Assembly: GCF_047250365.1 (NCBI RefSeq)
Contig: NZ_JBLBVL010000008.1
Location: forward strand, 70,396 to 134,395
Reading direction: 5' to 3'
Source of the DNA: Thaumasiovibrio sp047250365
Lineage (GTDB): Bacteria; Pseudomonadota; Gammaproteobacteria; Enterobacterales; Vibrionaceae
Length of the DNA stretch: 64,000 nt
Shown: positions 36,538 through 46,571 of the stretch, piece after piece
How positions within the stretch are numbered: the stretch's first letter is position 1
How the letters are laid out: each line of letters starts with the position of its first letter
Notes under the pieces: generated by a model
Databases searched by the model: none
What the model was told of the DNA's origin: nothing
Seen by the model: only the letters and a program-made list of their open reading frames with translations
Translations under genes and position numbers: made by a program

Positions 36538-36564
36538 AAAAAAAGCAGCGGCTGTGCCGCTGCT
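36538..36564 (-). terminator. Intra-operon terminator/attenuator between chitobiose phosphorylase and mutase
   Basis: On the minus strand AGCAGCGGC-ACA-GCCGCTGCT (9-base perfect stem) is followed by a T tract of about seven. It is placed 15 bases after the phosphorylase stop and about 45 before the mutase start, so it should lower mutase expression or uncouple it from the operon. Confidence 0.75.
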
Positions 36565-36578
36565 ATAAAAGGGCAGTA

Positions 36579-38984
36579 TTAGCCCATTACCACAAGGACT
36601 TCATTGGTTGTGCCTGCTGGTTGGACAGGGATAGCACCTTCAATTGGCTCACCATTTAAGGTAATTGAAGCGATACCTTTGCTGACACCATTTGGATTAC
36701 TGACTTTGATGTTGAACATTGCATCACGCCATTCACGACGTACTTCAAATCCAGGCCAATCTGTTGGGATGCATGGGTTAATGGTTAGGCCATCAAAGCC
36801 GGTTTGAACGCCAAGAATAAAGTTAGTGACGGCAAAATAAGCCCAACCTGATGTGCCAGTTAACCACGGGTGATTGGCTCGGCCATGATTTTCGTGATCG
36901 CGCCCCATAATGAACTGTACATAGGAGTAGGGTTCTGCAATTCGGGTGTCAATCATCTCATTTTGATTGTACGGGTTAAGTGCGTCGTAGAATTTCATTG
37001 CACGGTCACCACGTCCCAGCTTAGCTTCCGCTACCCACGCCCATGGGTTAGGGTGAGAGAAGATAGCACCGTTCTCTTTAACACCTTGATAAACACGGGT
37101 AACAAAGCCGATATCATCATTTGGTGTCGCAAAAGATGGGGCATTTAGGTGTAAACCGTACTCGCAGAAGAGGTTCTCATCAACAGCGTCCATGGCTTGC
37201 TCGCCGCGCTCTTGTGATGCAACGCCAGACAGAACAGCTAGCGTGTTTGACTCGAGGTGGATACGTCCTTCAGCTTGCTGCGCGGTACCAATCTTGTCGC
37301 CGTCCTTGGTTAAGCCGCGAATGTACCAGCCACCCTCGTCTTCCCAGAGGTGCGTTTCACACGCTTCACGTACATTTGCGGCCATTTCGGTATATTTTTC
37401 AACGTCAGCGCTATTACCACGGTACTTCGCTAAGGTAATAAACTCTTGTAGCGCCCAGAAGTGAAGGAAAGAGACCATGGCTGACTCACCGCCGCCAAGG
37501 TTGAGGCAATCATTCCAGTCAGCACGTAGCCCTTTACAGATCCCCGTTTGTCCCACGTATTCAGCAGAGAAATCGAGCGCTGCTTTCATGTGGTCATAAA
37601 CACTGGCATCATCGCCATTGGCATAAGGGATCATCTCATCAAGGAAGCTCTCTTCTCCGGTTTCAGTGATGTATTTGCAGATGGTCGGGACGATCCAGAG
37701 GTGATCATCCGAGCATGTATCTTCAATGCCGTGAATTTTGTCTTCATCGCTGGGTGTCGGAACAACGGTTGGAGACTTAGATGGTTTTACATCAGCTTTT
37801 TCTGGATCGAACCAATCTGGATCAAAGAGGTGTAGGCCGTAGCCTTCCTTGACTTGACCACGAAGTAGGTCAACCAAACGCTTGCGGGTCATTGCTGGGT
37901 TTGAGTGTGGTACTGAAATCGCATCTTGTGCCGTATCGCGATAGCCTAAGCCTGTACGGCCACCGACTTCAATGAATGACGCAAAGCGAGACCAAACCAC
38001 ACACGTTTCTGCTTGGTACAGTGTCCAAGCATTGATCATGGTATCTAGGCCTTCATTTGGAGAAGAGACCTGAAACTTATTACAGCGGCTTTCCCAGTGG
38101 TTTTTGATCGCGGCAAAATCGGCGTCAACGGTAGCAAAGTCTTGATACTTGTTACGTAGGCGTTGGCCTTCATCTTTACCAACACCGAGTACAAAAGTAA
38201 AGCGCACTTCTTCGCCGGGTTGAATGACAAACTGCTTGTGCAAAGAACCACAATGGTTATAACAAGTTTGCACGTGATTCGAACATTGACCATTAACAAC
38301 GGCAATCGGGTTCGCTTCGTCGCGGTATGGACCAATAAAGCTATCACGTTGACCATCGTAACTATCTGGATCAAAGCTTGAAGCCATGAAGTAGTAGCCA
38401 TCGTCATCGTTGGTGTTGTAGTAGAGATCATACTCAATAACACCGTCCTTATACGACGTGCCAGCCGAGTAGAGGCTCATTTGATGGTTTTGGTTATCTG
38501 ATTGAATGTGGCTGAAAGAGAACTCGACAAAAGAGAAAGCACTGATTGTACGTGGTTGATCACTATCATTTTTTAACGTGATATCCCAGACTTGGCAGTT
38601 TTCGCCTTTCGGAACAAACAGGGTTTTTTGTGCCTTGATACCATTATATTCACACTTGAATTTTGAATATGATAAACCGTGACGTACCTCGTAGGTCGCT
38701 TCTTCTAAACTTTTAGCGACCGGTTGCCATGAGATTGACCAATAGTCGCCACTGATGTCATCGCGTAGATAAACATAGTGCCCTGGACGATCAAGAGTTG
38801 CGTTAGGGCGGAACTTGGTGACACGATTATGTTCTGGTGATTTATAGAATGAGTAACCACCAGCGTTGTGTGAAATGACGGTACAAAACTGCTCGGTACC
38901 AAGGTAGTTAGTCCATGGAGCAGGTACATCGGGGCGAGTGATAACATATTCGCGGTTCTCGTTATCAAAATAGCCGTATTTCAT
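36579..38984 (-). CDS. chbP: N,N'-diacetylchitobiose phosphorylase (GH94)
   Basis: An 801-residue GH94 phosphorylase that splits cytoplasmic (GlcNAc)2 with phosphate into GlcNAc-1-phosphate and GlcNAc, saving one ATP. The length equals that of the characterised Vibrio proteolyticus enzyme. The general acid Asp falls at about residue 492 in LRADWNDCLNLGGG, as in that enzyme. The N-terminus (MKYGYFDNENREYVITRPD) and the C-terminal beta-domain are typical. It lies between the hexosaminidase and mutase genes. V. cholerae counterpart: VC0612. Confidence 0.95.
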   Translation of the reverse strand: MKYGYFDNENREYVITRPDVPAPWTNYLGTEQFCTVISHNAGGYSFYKSPEHNRVTKFRPNATLDRPGHYVYLRDDISGDYWSISWQPVAKSLEEATYEVRHGLSYSKFKCEYNGIKAQKTLFVPKGENCQVWDITLKNDSDQPRTISAFSFVEFSFSHIQSDNQNHQMSLYSAGTSYKDGVIEYDLYYNTNDDDGYYFMASSFDPDSYDGQRDSFIGPYRDEANPIAVVNGQCSNHVQTCYNHCGSLHKQFVIQPGEEVRFTFVLGVGKDEGQRLRNKYQDFATVDADFAAIKNHWESRCNKFQVSSPNEGLDTMINAWTLYQAETCVVWSRFASFIEVGGRTGLGYRDTAQDAISVPHSNPAMTRKRLVDLLRGQVKEGYGLHLFDPDWFDPEKADVKPSKSPTVVPTPSDEDKIHGIEDTCSDDHLWIVPTICKYITETGEESFLDEMIPYANGDDASVYDHMKAALDFSAEYVGQTGICKGLRADWNDCLNLGGGESAMVSFLHFWALQEFITLAKYRGNSADVEKYTEMAANVREACETHLWEDEGGWYIRGLTKDGDKIGTAQQAEGRIHLESNTLAVLSGVASQERGEQAMDAVDENLFCEYGLHLNAPSFATPNDDIGFVTRVYQGVKENGAIFSHPNPWAWVAEAKLGRGDRAMKFYDALNPYNQNEMIDTRIAEPYSYVQFIMGRDHENHGRANHPWLTGTSGWAYFAVTNFILGVQTGFDGLTINPCIPTDWPGFEVRREWRDAMFNIKVSNPNGVSKGIASITLNGEPIEGAIPVQPAGTTNEVLVVMG

Positions 38985-39012
38985 TATTACTATCCTTTAC
39001 CTAGTAGAGTGA

Positions 39013-40938
39013 TTATTCGTTATGGTCGAGTGGGCGGTATGTGATGCCCTGCGTATCGAGAAAATTAAGGTGATGATTGAGCTTATTCTGGAAGTTAGAC
39101 CAATCTTTGTGTTGACTCCACGCGCATTCAGCGACGGCAAAAAGACGCGGAAAGAGCATAAAATTAAGGCCTTGAGGGGTGCTAACTACTTCAGACCATA
39201 GTGCCGTTTGAATGCCTAAAATATGGTGCTGATGAGAGTCTGGTACTGCACTCAGAGCGTTATAGTCGTAGACTGTTTTTAGCGGCAGTACGCCAGCCCA
39301 ATCAATGCCAGGCTCATCAACACAATTGGCCTGAATCAGATCAAGGTAGAGTGCTTGTGCCGGCTGCATTACCACATCAAACCCTCGCTCAATACATGCC
39401 AGACCGGCATTTTCATTGGTCCACGAGTAGATAATGGTATTGGTGCTGACCTTGTCACCATTCACGGCTTCTTCCCAGCCCAACATGCGTTTGCCTTTCT
39501 GCTCTAGGTAGTTTTCACAGTAGCGCAGCAGATGGCCTTGTAGCTCAGATTCACATTGGTAGTTGTTGTCTCGCATTAATTGCTGGCAGCGTTCGCTGTT
39601 GACCCATACGCCTTTCGGTACTTCATCTGCACCAATATGTACATAAGGCGCAGGAAATAGTTGGCAAACTTCATCAAGCACGGTGCGAATGAATTCATAG
39701 GTGCCGTCCAGCGCTGGCGATAACACATTGTCGGGGTAGTTTTGAATACTTTCGTAGATTGACTTATCGTCTGGGTCGACGAGCAACTCAGGCAACGACT
39801 TGATTGCCGCACGGCAGTGACCTGGGATGTCAATTTCAGGTATGACGGTAATGCCTCGGCGCCTAGCGTAGGCAATGATTTCTCTAATTTCCTCTTGACG
39901 ATAATAGCCGCCATAACGCTGCTCGAAATGGCTGTACTGTGCTTCTAGTACTTCCTCTGGACCACGCCAAGCGCCAATGTCAGTCAGAGCTGGTAACTGA
40001 GGGATCTCAATTCGCCACCCTTCATCATCCGTTAGGTGCCAATGGAACATGTTGAATTTTAAACGTGCTAATTGATCGATGAGTTGTTTGATTGTCTCGA
40101 CGGAATGAAAGTGCCGCGCACAATCTAGCATCATGCCTCGGTAGTGAAAACGAGGGGAGTCTTTGATGGTGGTGCATGGCAAGAAGTATGCGCCCGCGTC
40201 GTTAGGCTGTAATGGAATTAGCTGTAACAGTGTAGCCACAGCAGCATGAAAGCCTGCACTATCAATGGCATGGATTTGGACCGTATTGGTATCGATCGTT
40301 AATATGTAGCTGCCTGGCTGGCGTCGTTTATCATGATTGAAATAGATACCACCAGCGGTGCGCGGAGCTTGTTGAGTCAATTCAATCTGGCACTGTTGCT
40401 GTAACTCTTCTTGCAGCCATAAGGCGGCCTCGGACATGTTGCCCTCGCCACATAGCACGCAGTGACTGTCTAGTGTGAAGTGCCCCGATAGCGGCTGAAG
40501 TTCTACTGGTTGTGGGATAATTGGAAACGGGTGGTTAGCTTCTGGTCGAGGAGATGCCAATTTGTGACGAATTGGCGCGTCTGGACCAAGGTTGAGTGGT
40601 GATAACTGGATTGGATAGTGATGCTCACCACAGCATAAAACCGCCGACAAAATACCATAACTTTGTAGGGTTAAATGAGGGAGGGTCACCTCAAACTCAG
40701 TATAGAAATGTTGGTTGGGTTCGAGCGAGCAAGTTGCATCGGGGGGAGTCAACCGACAATGACTGCCTGTTTGTTTGAGGTCACCACAACTGATTGATTC
40801 TGGAATTATCTTACGAGTAAAGGCGAACTCGATGTGCCAATCATATAATGATGTATCGCCTAAATTAAAAAGGCTAAGCGCTAACCGACTCCCTGCCTCG
40901 CCATGGTGAATCAAGGTTAAATCTAATCGTAAACTCAT
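39013..40938 (-). CDS. Beta-N-acetylhexosaminidase (GH20)
   Basis: A 641-residue GH20 enzyme. The central (beta/alpha)8 domain has the catalytic Asp-Glu pair in VHIGADEVPKGVW (about residue 435), plus FHWHLTDDEGWRIEI and HFHSVETIKQLI. An N-terminal beta domain and a GH20b-like domain precede it. No signal peptide is visible, so it should act on imported chitooligosaccharides or aryl analogues in the cytoplasm. The ATG at 40938 overlaps the TGA of the upstream kinase gene (ATGA). V. cholerae counterpart: VC0613. Confidence 0.94.
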   Translation of the reverse strand: MSLRLDLTLIHHGEAGSRLALSLFNLGDTSLYDWHIEFAFTRKIIPESISCGDLKQTGSHCRLTPPDATCSLEPNQHFYTEFEVTLPHLTLQSYGILSAVLCCGEHHYPIQLSPLNLGPDAPIRHKLASPRPEANHPFPIIPQPVELQPLSGHFTLDSHCVLCGEGNMSEAALWLQEELQQQCQIELTQQAPRTAGGIYFNHDKRRQPGSYILTIDTNTVQIHAIDSAGFHAAVATLLQLIPLQPNDAGAYFLPCTTIKDSPRFHYRGMMLDCARHFHSVETIKQLIDQLARLKFNMFHWHLTDDEGWRIEIPQLPALTDIGAWRGPEEVLEAQYSHFEQRYGGYYRQEEIREIIAYARRRGITVIPEIDIPGHCRAAIKSLPELLVDPDDKSIYESIQNYPDNVLSPALDGTYEFIRTVLDEVCQLFPAPYVHIGADEVPKGVWVNSERCQQLMRDNNYQCESELQGHLLRYCENYLEQKGKRMLGWEEAVNGDKVSTNTIIYSWTNENAGLACIERGFDVVMQPAQALYLDLIQANCVDEPGIDWAGVLPLKTVYDYNALSAVPDSHQHHILGIQTALWSEVVSTPQGLNFMLFPRLFAVAECAWSQHKDWSNFQNKLNHHLNFLDTQGITYRPLDHNE

Positions 40939-41831
40939 ACAGCACACTCAAGTTTATAAAGGTTGTGGTTTTTCCCTGCCATTAGCAGGGCACCATCCAT
41001 CGCATCGCCTAGCGGAGGCGAAACGCGTAATTGATACGGGGGGGCTAACCAGCTTAAAATACGGCTTGCCACCCCTCCCATTAGACATACCTTGTCTGCT
41101 CCTTGTTTGAAGAGCCCATCCATGAGGAGTTCGATGTCGCGAGCGGTCTGACGTAGCAAGGTTATCGCTAACTTATCTCCCGACTCAGCATAGTGAAAAA
41201 TGCGAGGCGAGAATTGACCGTAGTCGCGGGGTTTGGCTGTTTTCGACCAGCGCACAATGGCATCTAAGTCATGATTGAAATGCGCCAATACGTCTTGAGC
41301 TAGGCGAGAATCGGCGACCAACCCATCAGCCACCAATAGTGCTTGTTGAATAAGACGTAAGCCCATGATCGCGCCGCTGCCCAGATCTGAGATCGGGAAC
41401 TCTCGACCACCAACCACGAATTGTTGTTGCTGTTTCAGCATTAAACCCACGGATCCTGTGCCAGCAATGACAATGGCGCCGTCTGAGCCATTCCACGCGC
41501 CAAGGCATGCGCCATAGCCATCGGTGTTTAATGTTAAAGAGGCAAAGGGGTGGGGCAGAGACATGAAGGCTTGCCAGGCTTGTTGCTCTTCAGCACCCGC
41601 TAAAGCGAGGCCAACCGCCATTTCAACAAAATGCTCCGAGCCTAGCTGAGCCTGCGCCGCTGCTTGTGTAATCGCTTCGATCACGGAGGCCATGGCGCTT
41701 TCGGCTCCCAATAAAACATTGGCACTGCCAGTTATCGCTTCACCAAGGAGATGACCACTGAGGTCGGTAATACGTGCTCGGCACGACGTACCACCACCAT
41801 CAATACCGACCAGATAGTTAAAGCTGCTCAT
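40935..41831 (-). CDS. gspK: Glucosamine kinase GspK (BadF/BadG family)
   Basis: A 298-residue ASKHA-fold sugar kinase: phosphate-1 loop GIDGGGTSCRARI near the N-terminus, IVIAGTGSVGLML (phosphate 2, about 130) and VCLMGGVASRIL (adenosine site). The orthologue in V. cholerae (VC0614) was characterised as a glucosamine-specific kinase yielding GlcN-6-P, matching the GlcN released by the adjacent GH9 enzyme. I choose ATG 41831, with GGAG 7 bases upstream; ATG 41834 would have 4-base spacing. It overlaps the GH9 gene by 14 bases and the hexosaminidase gene by 4. Confidence 0.93.
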   Translation of the reverse strand: MSSFNYLVGIDGGGTSCRARITDLSGHLLGEAITGSANVLLGAESAMASVIEAITQAAAQAQLGSEHFVEMAVGLALAGAEEQQAWQAFMSLPHPFASLTLNTDGYGACLGAWNGSDGAIVIAGTGSVGLMLKQQQQFVVGGREFPISDLGSGAIMGLRLIQQALLVADGLVADSRLAQDVLAHFNHDLDAIVRWSKTAKPRDYGQFSPRIFHYAESGDKLAITLLRQTARDIELLMDGLFKQGADKVCLMGGVASRILSWLAPPYQLRVSPPLGDAMDGALLMAGKNHNLYKLECAV

Positions 41832-43539
41832 CATGGTACTCCTTGCTATGTGCAGCAATGGCTAGCAATAACCAAGCCCCGTGTGGGATCCACTGTTCAC
41901 CCCAGCGCCAGTTTTGCAACATGTCGTCTTTTTGTCCCTCTGGTTTGAAGGCAATATCGGCTTCATTCTCAAAACCAGACGTTATTCCATTACAGACGCC
42001 GCCATGTGCGTTATAGAACCCTAATTCGGGTAGATAGTCGGGGTTGTTGTGGCCATGACCGTCAAGCATTGACATGTCGTAGGGATTCAGTCCCAAAATC
42101 CAGTTCAGAGATTGGCTGGCATATTGACGCAGCGCGTGTTTCAACGCGTCGTCATCTATATACGGCAGGGCGAGAAGTGCCATACTGACCAGAGAAGCAA
42201 GACGCGCATTTTCCCCCTGCCACCAATAGCCAGATTCGTTGTTGTGGGGGATGAAAAACTGGCTCTGCTTATCTCCACCAACCGGTTGCACATACTGCCG
42301 TGGATAGCCGAAGGGATTATGAACCTCTTGGCTGATATTGAGTTCGAAACGAAGTGCGTTCTCTACCACTGCCTGCACGGTTGGTGCTTTTGAACGGTCG
42401 GTTTCAACCTCTAAATACTGCAATAATGCAATGACGGGTAAACCTGCTTCTGCAGCGTGATAGTACGGACGCTCAGCGCTGGCGAGCCAGAAATGTTCGA
42501 AGTTTTGATCACTGCCTTGACGTTGACATAAGCGCTCAGCCCAGATTCTCGCCTCTGCTAGATAGCGGCTGTGCTGCGTTGTTCGGTACAGCTCTGTTGC
42601 AGCAAGAAGCGCACAGTATTCGTCGATAATGTTCTCTTCACCATTATCAAGATAAGCCAAGTTATGCTCGCGCAAATGCCAATAACCTTGCTCGGCAGCG
42701 GCTAGATAAGTCGCAAGTGGTGCCGGGTCAGCATCATAGAGCGAACAATAAGATGGATTGTTGTTGAGATTTGCGGCTTTTGCTAGCGCTGCAATTGCTA
42801 CCCCTCCGCCTTGACGGAAAGCAGCTTGCCAAGCGTTAGATTTGTGGCCGTCTTGTGTCTTATAAGCGCAAATATCACGTTGTTGCGGGTTTTTGCTCCA
42901 TTTATCAAACACAGTCATGTAAAAGTAACCATCACTGGATTGCATGCGAGTCAGAAAATCACAGCCATATAGCGCCTCATCAAGCAGACGAGCTTGCGTA
43001 TAAGCGGGTTGTTCTGGCTGCAGTGTAAGTGAGGCCAACATGTTCCACACGACCATTGGAATTTGTTGTGGATTTAGATGATTGGCATAAGAGAGGTGGC
43101 TGAGGTATTTGCTCACATCTCCAGATGCATCATACCACCCGCCGTGAACATCAATGGTCTCATCAGTCTGATAGCGCTTGGCATTTCGGTCTGCGCTATC
43201 GAAGCGACCACTGCAGCGTTGTGATTTAAAATAGTGCAGTAAATCGGAAAAAGGTTTGTGTAATAGCCCCTCGGTAACACGAAATGGGTGGGAGACATGC
43301 TCTCCCACCTGCAGGTAATATTCACCTTCATCACACATGTGGCTAAAGTCGATGCTGGCATATTCGCCTGTGTGCCATTGTGCTACCGGACCACAGGCCG
43401 GTAGGGGCAGCTGTAACACTAAACGTTGATCATTGAGGTGTCGAAGTTCGACATAGCGTGCATTTAAAATCGGCCCTTTAATGACGGCCAATTTTGGTCC
43501 GCGACACTCATATCCCAAATGGTTGGTCAACAGCTGCAT
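41818..43539 (-). CDS. GH9 exo-glucosaminidase/chitobiase-type enzyme
   Basis: A 573-residue GH9 protein. An N-terminal Ig-like (CelD_N) domain (about residues 1-90) precedes an (alpha/alpha)6 barrel. GGWYDASGDVSKY (Asp137, Asp141) matches the nucleophile-side DAGD motif of GH9, and GFENEADIAF (about 522-531) is near the expected acid Glu. No signal peptide is seen, so it is cytoplasmic. The V. cholerae orthologue (VC0615) acts on glucosamine oligomers rather than cellulose; annotation as endoglucanase would mislead. It follows the transporter genes by 8 bases. Confidence 0.92.
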   Translation of the reverse strand: MQLLTNHLGYECRGPKLAVIKGPILNARYVELRHLNDQRLVLQLPLPACGPVAQWHTGEYASIDFSHMCDEGEYYLQVGEHVSHPFRVTEGLLHKPFSDLLHYFKSQRCSGRFDSADRNAKRYQTDETIDVHGGWYDASGDVSKYLSHLSYANHLNPQQIPMVVWNMLASLTLQPEQPAYTQARLLDEALYGCDFLTRMQSSDGYFYMTVFDKWSKNPQQRDICAYKTQDGHKSNAWQAAFRQGGGVAIAALAKAANLNNNPSYCSLYDADPAPLATYLAAAEQGYWHLREHNLAYLDNGEENIIDEYCALLAATELYRTTQHSRYLAEARIWAERLCQRQGSDQNFEHFWLASAERPYYHAAEAGLPVIALLQYLEVETDRSKAPTVQAVVENALRFELNISQEVHNPFGYPRQYVQPVGGDKQSQFFIPHNNESGYWWQGENARLASLVSMALLALPYIDDDALKHALRQYASQSLNWILGLNPYDMSMLDGHGHNNPDYLPELGFYNAHGGVCNGITSGFENEADIAFKPEGQKDDMLQNWRWGEQWIPHGAWLLLAIAAHSKEYHDEQL

Positions 43540-43547
43540 AGTGACTC

Positions 43548-44540
43548 CTACTTTTCAAACAAATAGCAACGCACGAAGTGGTTGTCAGCGAGTTTAGTTA
43601 CACCGGGTAGCTGCTCGCGACATTTGTCTGAGGCGTGCACACAACGGCCAGCAAAAGGGCATCCAACAGATTCTGGTGTCCATAAAGGAATTTCGCCTCT
43701 GTTACCTTTTAGCTTTTCGTGAATGGATTTCTTAGGGTCAGGGACCGCTGAAACCAAAAGCTGGGTATATGGGTGCTGAGGATCATGAATGATCTCTTCA
43801 GTGTCTCCCCACTCCACCATATGGCCGACATACATAACAGCCAGATCTTCTGCGATGTATCGTGCTGTAGCGATATCGTGAGTGATATACAGTAGGGCCA
43901 TTTCGCGTTCGAATTTCATCTCTTCCATCAGGTTAAGAACCCCTGCACGGATAGAAACATCAAGCATGGATGTTGGTTCGTCAGCTAATACGACTTCTGC
44001 ACCCACGGCAATATTTCGCGCAAGATTGACACGTTGGCGTTGGCCGCCAGAAAGCTGGTGCGGGTATTTTTGTGCCGTCTCTTTGGGTGGAACCAAGCCC
44101 ACTTGGTTTAAGAGATCGTATACACGCTCTTCCAGTTCCTTCTTGTTGCCTGATACTTTGTTATGAATCAGCAGTGGACGTGCAATGTGATGGAAAATGG
44201 TATGGGTTGGGTTTAAAGAACCAAACGGGTCTTGCCACACCATTTGTACACCTTGGCGATACTCCATCATGTCTTGTCGGTTGGTGATTTCTGCAATATC
44301 TCGACCAAAGTACTCAATGTGTCCGCCAGAAGGTGCATACATTTTCGCGATCATTTTCGCGGTGGTTGATTTACCTGATCCAGACTCACCTACAACAGAT
44401 AGGCCACGGCTCTTAAACATTTTGAATGACACATCGTTAATAGCTCGCATCTTGGTGCTTTTTAACGAATTAGAATTGATAGGAAAGTCCTTTATTAGGT
44501 TCTTGCCTTCAATAATTGGTTTTGTAGTTGGTAAGCTCAT
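43548..44540 (-). CDS. Chitobiose ABC transporter ATP-binding protein 2 (OppF/DppF type)
   Basis: A 330-residue ABC ATPase with Walker A GESGSGKST, signature LSGGQRQRVNLARN, Walker B VVLADEPTSMLD and the H-loop THDIA. A C-terminal oligopeptide-transporter extension (about 255-330) has the Cys cluster GCPFAGRCVHASDKC. It belongs to the peptide-type ABC family, which in Vibrio imports (GlcNAc)2. The start is 29 bases after the partner ATPase stop. Confidence 0.94.
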   Translation of the reverse strand: MSLPTTKPIIEGKNLIKDFPINSNSLKSTKMRAINDVSFKMFKSRGLSVVGESGSGKSTTAKMIAKMYAPSGGHIEYFGRDIAEITNRQDMMEYRQGVQMVWQDPFGSLNPTHTIFHHIARPLLIHNKVSGNKKELEERVYDLLNQVGLVPPKETAQKYPHQLSGGQRQRVNLARNIAVGAEVVLADEPTSMLDVSIRAGVLNLMEEMKFEREMALLYITHDIATARYIAEDLAVMYVGHMVEWGDTEEIIHDPQHPYTQLLVSAVPDPKKSIHEKLKGNRGEIPLWTPESVGCPFAGRCVHASDKCREQLPGVTKLADNHFVRCYLFEK

Positions 44541-44569
44541 TATTGTTTCCTCAAGTCAACCAGTAAGGC

Positions 44570-45541
44570 CTAGCGGTTAGTAAACAGGTGGCAGTTGCTT
44601 AGGCGACCTGGTTCAATTTGCTGTAGCTGAGTTGCTTTACTGAAGCACGCATCGTGTGCTTTGCTGCAGCGTGCCTGAAAACGACATCCTTCTGGGATTT
44701 CCAGTAAGTTCAGTGGATTACCTGGAATACCAGTCAGACGTGTTTTTGGCCCCGTCAGAGGAGGGAATGAGTTACCTAGCCCTTCTGTGTATGGGTGATA
44801 AGGGGTTTCCAAAATTTGCTTAGATGGAGCCACCTCAATGAGCTGACCTGAATACATGATGCCAATTCGATCTGAGAACTCGACCATTAGCGACAGGTCA
44901 TGGGTAATAAACAGAATTGAGAAACCAAACTCTTCTTTCAAGGCGTAGATCTTTTGTAGGATCTCGCGTTGAACGACCACATCAAGTGCTGTGGTTGGCT
45001 CATCCATAATGATCATTTTTGGGTTCAGTGCTAACGCAATGGCAATCACAAGACGTTGACGCATACCGCCTGAAAATTGGTGCGGATAGTCACGAAGACG
45101 ACTCGGGTGTATATCAACAATCTCAAGCAGGCCTTCGGCACGACGTTTTGCTTGCTCACGCGTCATACTGGTGTGTCGCATGATGACATCGCAGAACTGC
45201 TCTTCCATAGTTAGTACTGGGTTGAGGGCGTTCATCGCACTTTGGAAAACCATCGACATCTCTTTCCAGCGGAAATCTGAAACCTGATTTGGTGTCAGTT
45301 TTAAGATGTCGCGCCCTTCGAAGATAACTTCTCCGCCAGTGATAAAAGCAGGCGGCTTGTGCAGTTGCATTAATGAAAAGGCAACGGTGGATTTACCACA
45401 CCCAGATTCACCTGCAAGACCAAACACTTCGCCTTTGCCAATGTCAAAGCTGACATCGTTTACGGCTCGAACGTCGCCAGCATCCGTGATGTAATCCACA
45501 CACAGATTGCGGATTGAAATTAGGGGCTCTTGATTACTCAT
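44570..45541 (-). CDS. Chitobiose ABC transporter ATP-binding protein 1 (OppD/DppD type)
   Basis: A 323-residue ABC ATPase: Walker A GESGCGKST, signature FSGGMRQRLVIAIAL, Walker B MIIMDEPTTALD and H-loop THDLSLM. The C-terminal extension includes GCRFQARCSKAHDAC, the Cys motif typical of OppD. It forms a heterodimer with the next ATPase. The ATG overlaps the permease stop by 4 bases (ATGA). Confidence 0.94.
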   Translation of the reverse strand: MSNQEPLISIRNLCVDYITDAGDVRAVNDVSFDIGKGEVFGLAGESGCGKSTVAFSLMQLHKPPAFITGGEVIFEGRDILKLTPNQVSDFRWKEMSMVFQSAMNALNPVLTMEEQFCDVIMRHTSMTREQAKRRAEGLLEIVDIHPSRLRDYPHQFSGGMRQRLVIAIALALNPKMIIMDEPTTALDVVVQREILQKIYALKEEFGFSILFITHDLSLMVEFSDRIGIMYSGQLIEVAPSKQILETPYHPYTEGLGNSFPPLTGPKTRLTGIPGNPLNLLEIPEGCRFQARCSKAHDACFSKATQLQQIEPGRLSNCHLFTNR

Positions 45542-46569
45542 TTGTCACCGCTCCATAATGCGTTTTGTGGTACAGCCTGCTCGGTTACGGCAAGTTCTTC
45601 GTCTTTCTTCTTGGCCATTTTCTGCCAGCGGCGCATGCCTTTTTGTGCACGAAGTTGAGGGTTAGCAATTTCGTCGACGGCGAAGTTAAGCATCGCCAGA
45701 CCAATTGCAACAAAGGTCAACGCCACACACGGAGCGAGAACTTCCCACCAAGCGCCAATCAGCATTGATGAAGAGGTGCGCACGTTATACAGCATAACGC
45801 CCCAGCTGATTGAATTCGGATCACCAAGACCAAGGAATGATAGGGTTGACTCCATCATGATGGCGTACAGAACAGAGCCGATGAAGCTCGCGCCAACAAT
45901 AGAGATCAAGTTAGGCAGTAACTCGACAGCGATAATGCGCCATGATGACTCACCCAATACTTCTGCAGCTTTGACAAACTCCTTTTCTCGCAAGGAGAGG
46001 GTTTGTGAACGTACCACCCTAGCGCCCCAAGCCCAGGAGGTCATCCCGATAACAATGGCAGTGGTCATCGGCCCAGCTTGACCAACAAAGGCGGCAATAA
46101 CAAACAGCAGTGGGAACTGTGGAATAACCAGCATGATATTCATCATTGCGGTGAGAATGTCATCTGTCCGCCCACCAAAGTAACCGGCAGAGACACCAAT
46201 TAAGGTGGCTAAGAAGCACACCACAATACCAGCACCAAAGCCTACACCGAGAGAGACGCGCGCACCGTAGACCAGTTGTGACCAGATATCACGGCCCATT
46301 CGCGATGTACCTAGGATATGGTCGGCATCTTTTGACATACGCAGTGTGCGAGCATCATCGGCAAACTTAGTTGAAATCCAGCCGTCAGGGTTGTTTTGCG
46401 CCGCTTTAACAACAAACGCTGGATATTCATGTGGATTACCCGAGCGACGATTTGGCTCATGCTTCGTTACAAAGGGGGCAAATATTGCCGTTAAAACAAA
46501 GGTGATAACAATGACCGAGCCAAACATGGCTTTTGGATTGCCTTTGAGTAATTTAATTAAACCTTTCAT
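45538..46569 (-). CDS. Chitobiose ABC transporter permease 2 (OppC/DppC type)
   Basis: A 343-residue permease with an N-terminal helix (SVIVITFVLTAIFAPFV), a periplasmic loop and five to six further helices. The EAA-type coupling loop is visible as EFVKAAEVLGESSWRI. A basic C-terminal tail of about 40 residues is longer than in many OppC proteins. It pairs with the other permease, which ends 2 bases upstream. Confidence 0.93.
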   Translation of the reverse strand: MKGLIKLLKGNPKAMFGSVIVITFVLTAIFAPFVTKHEPNRRSGNPHEYPAFVVKAAQNNPDGWISTKFADDARTLRMSKDADHILGTSRMGRDIWSQLVYGARVSLGVGFGAGIVVCFLATLIGVSAGYFGGRTDDILTAMMNIMLVIPQFPLLFVIAAFVGQAGPMTTAIVIGMTSWAWGARVVRSQTLSLREKEFVKAAEVLGESSWRIIAVELLPNLISIVGASFIGSVLYAIMMESTLSFLGLGDPNSISWGVMLYNVRTSSSMLIGAWWEVLAPCVALTFVAIGLAMLNFAVDEIANPQLRAQKGMRRWQKMAKKKDEELAVTEQAVPQNALWSGDK

Positions 46570-46571
46570 GA

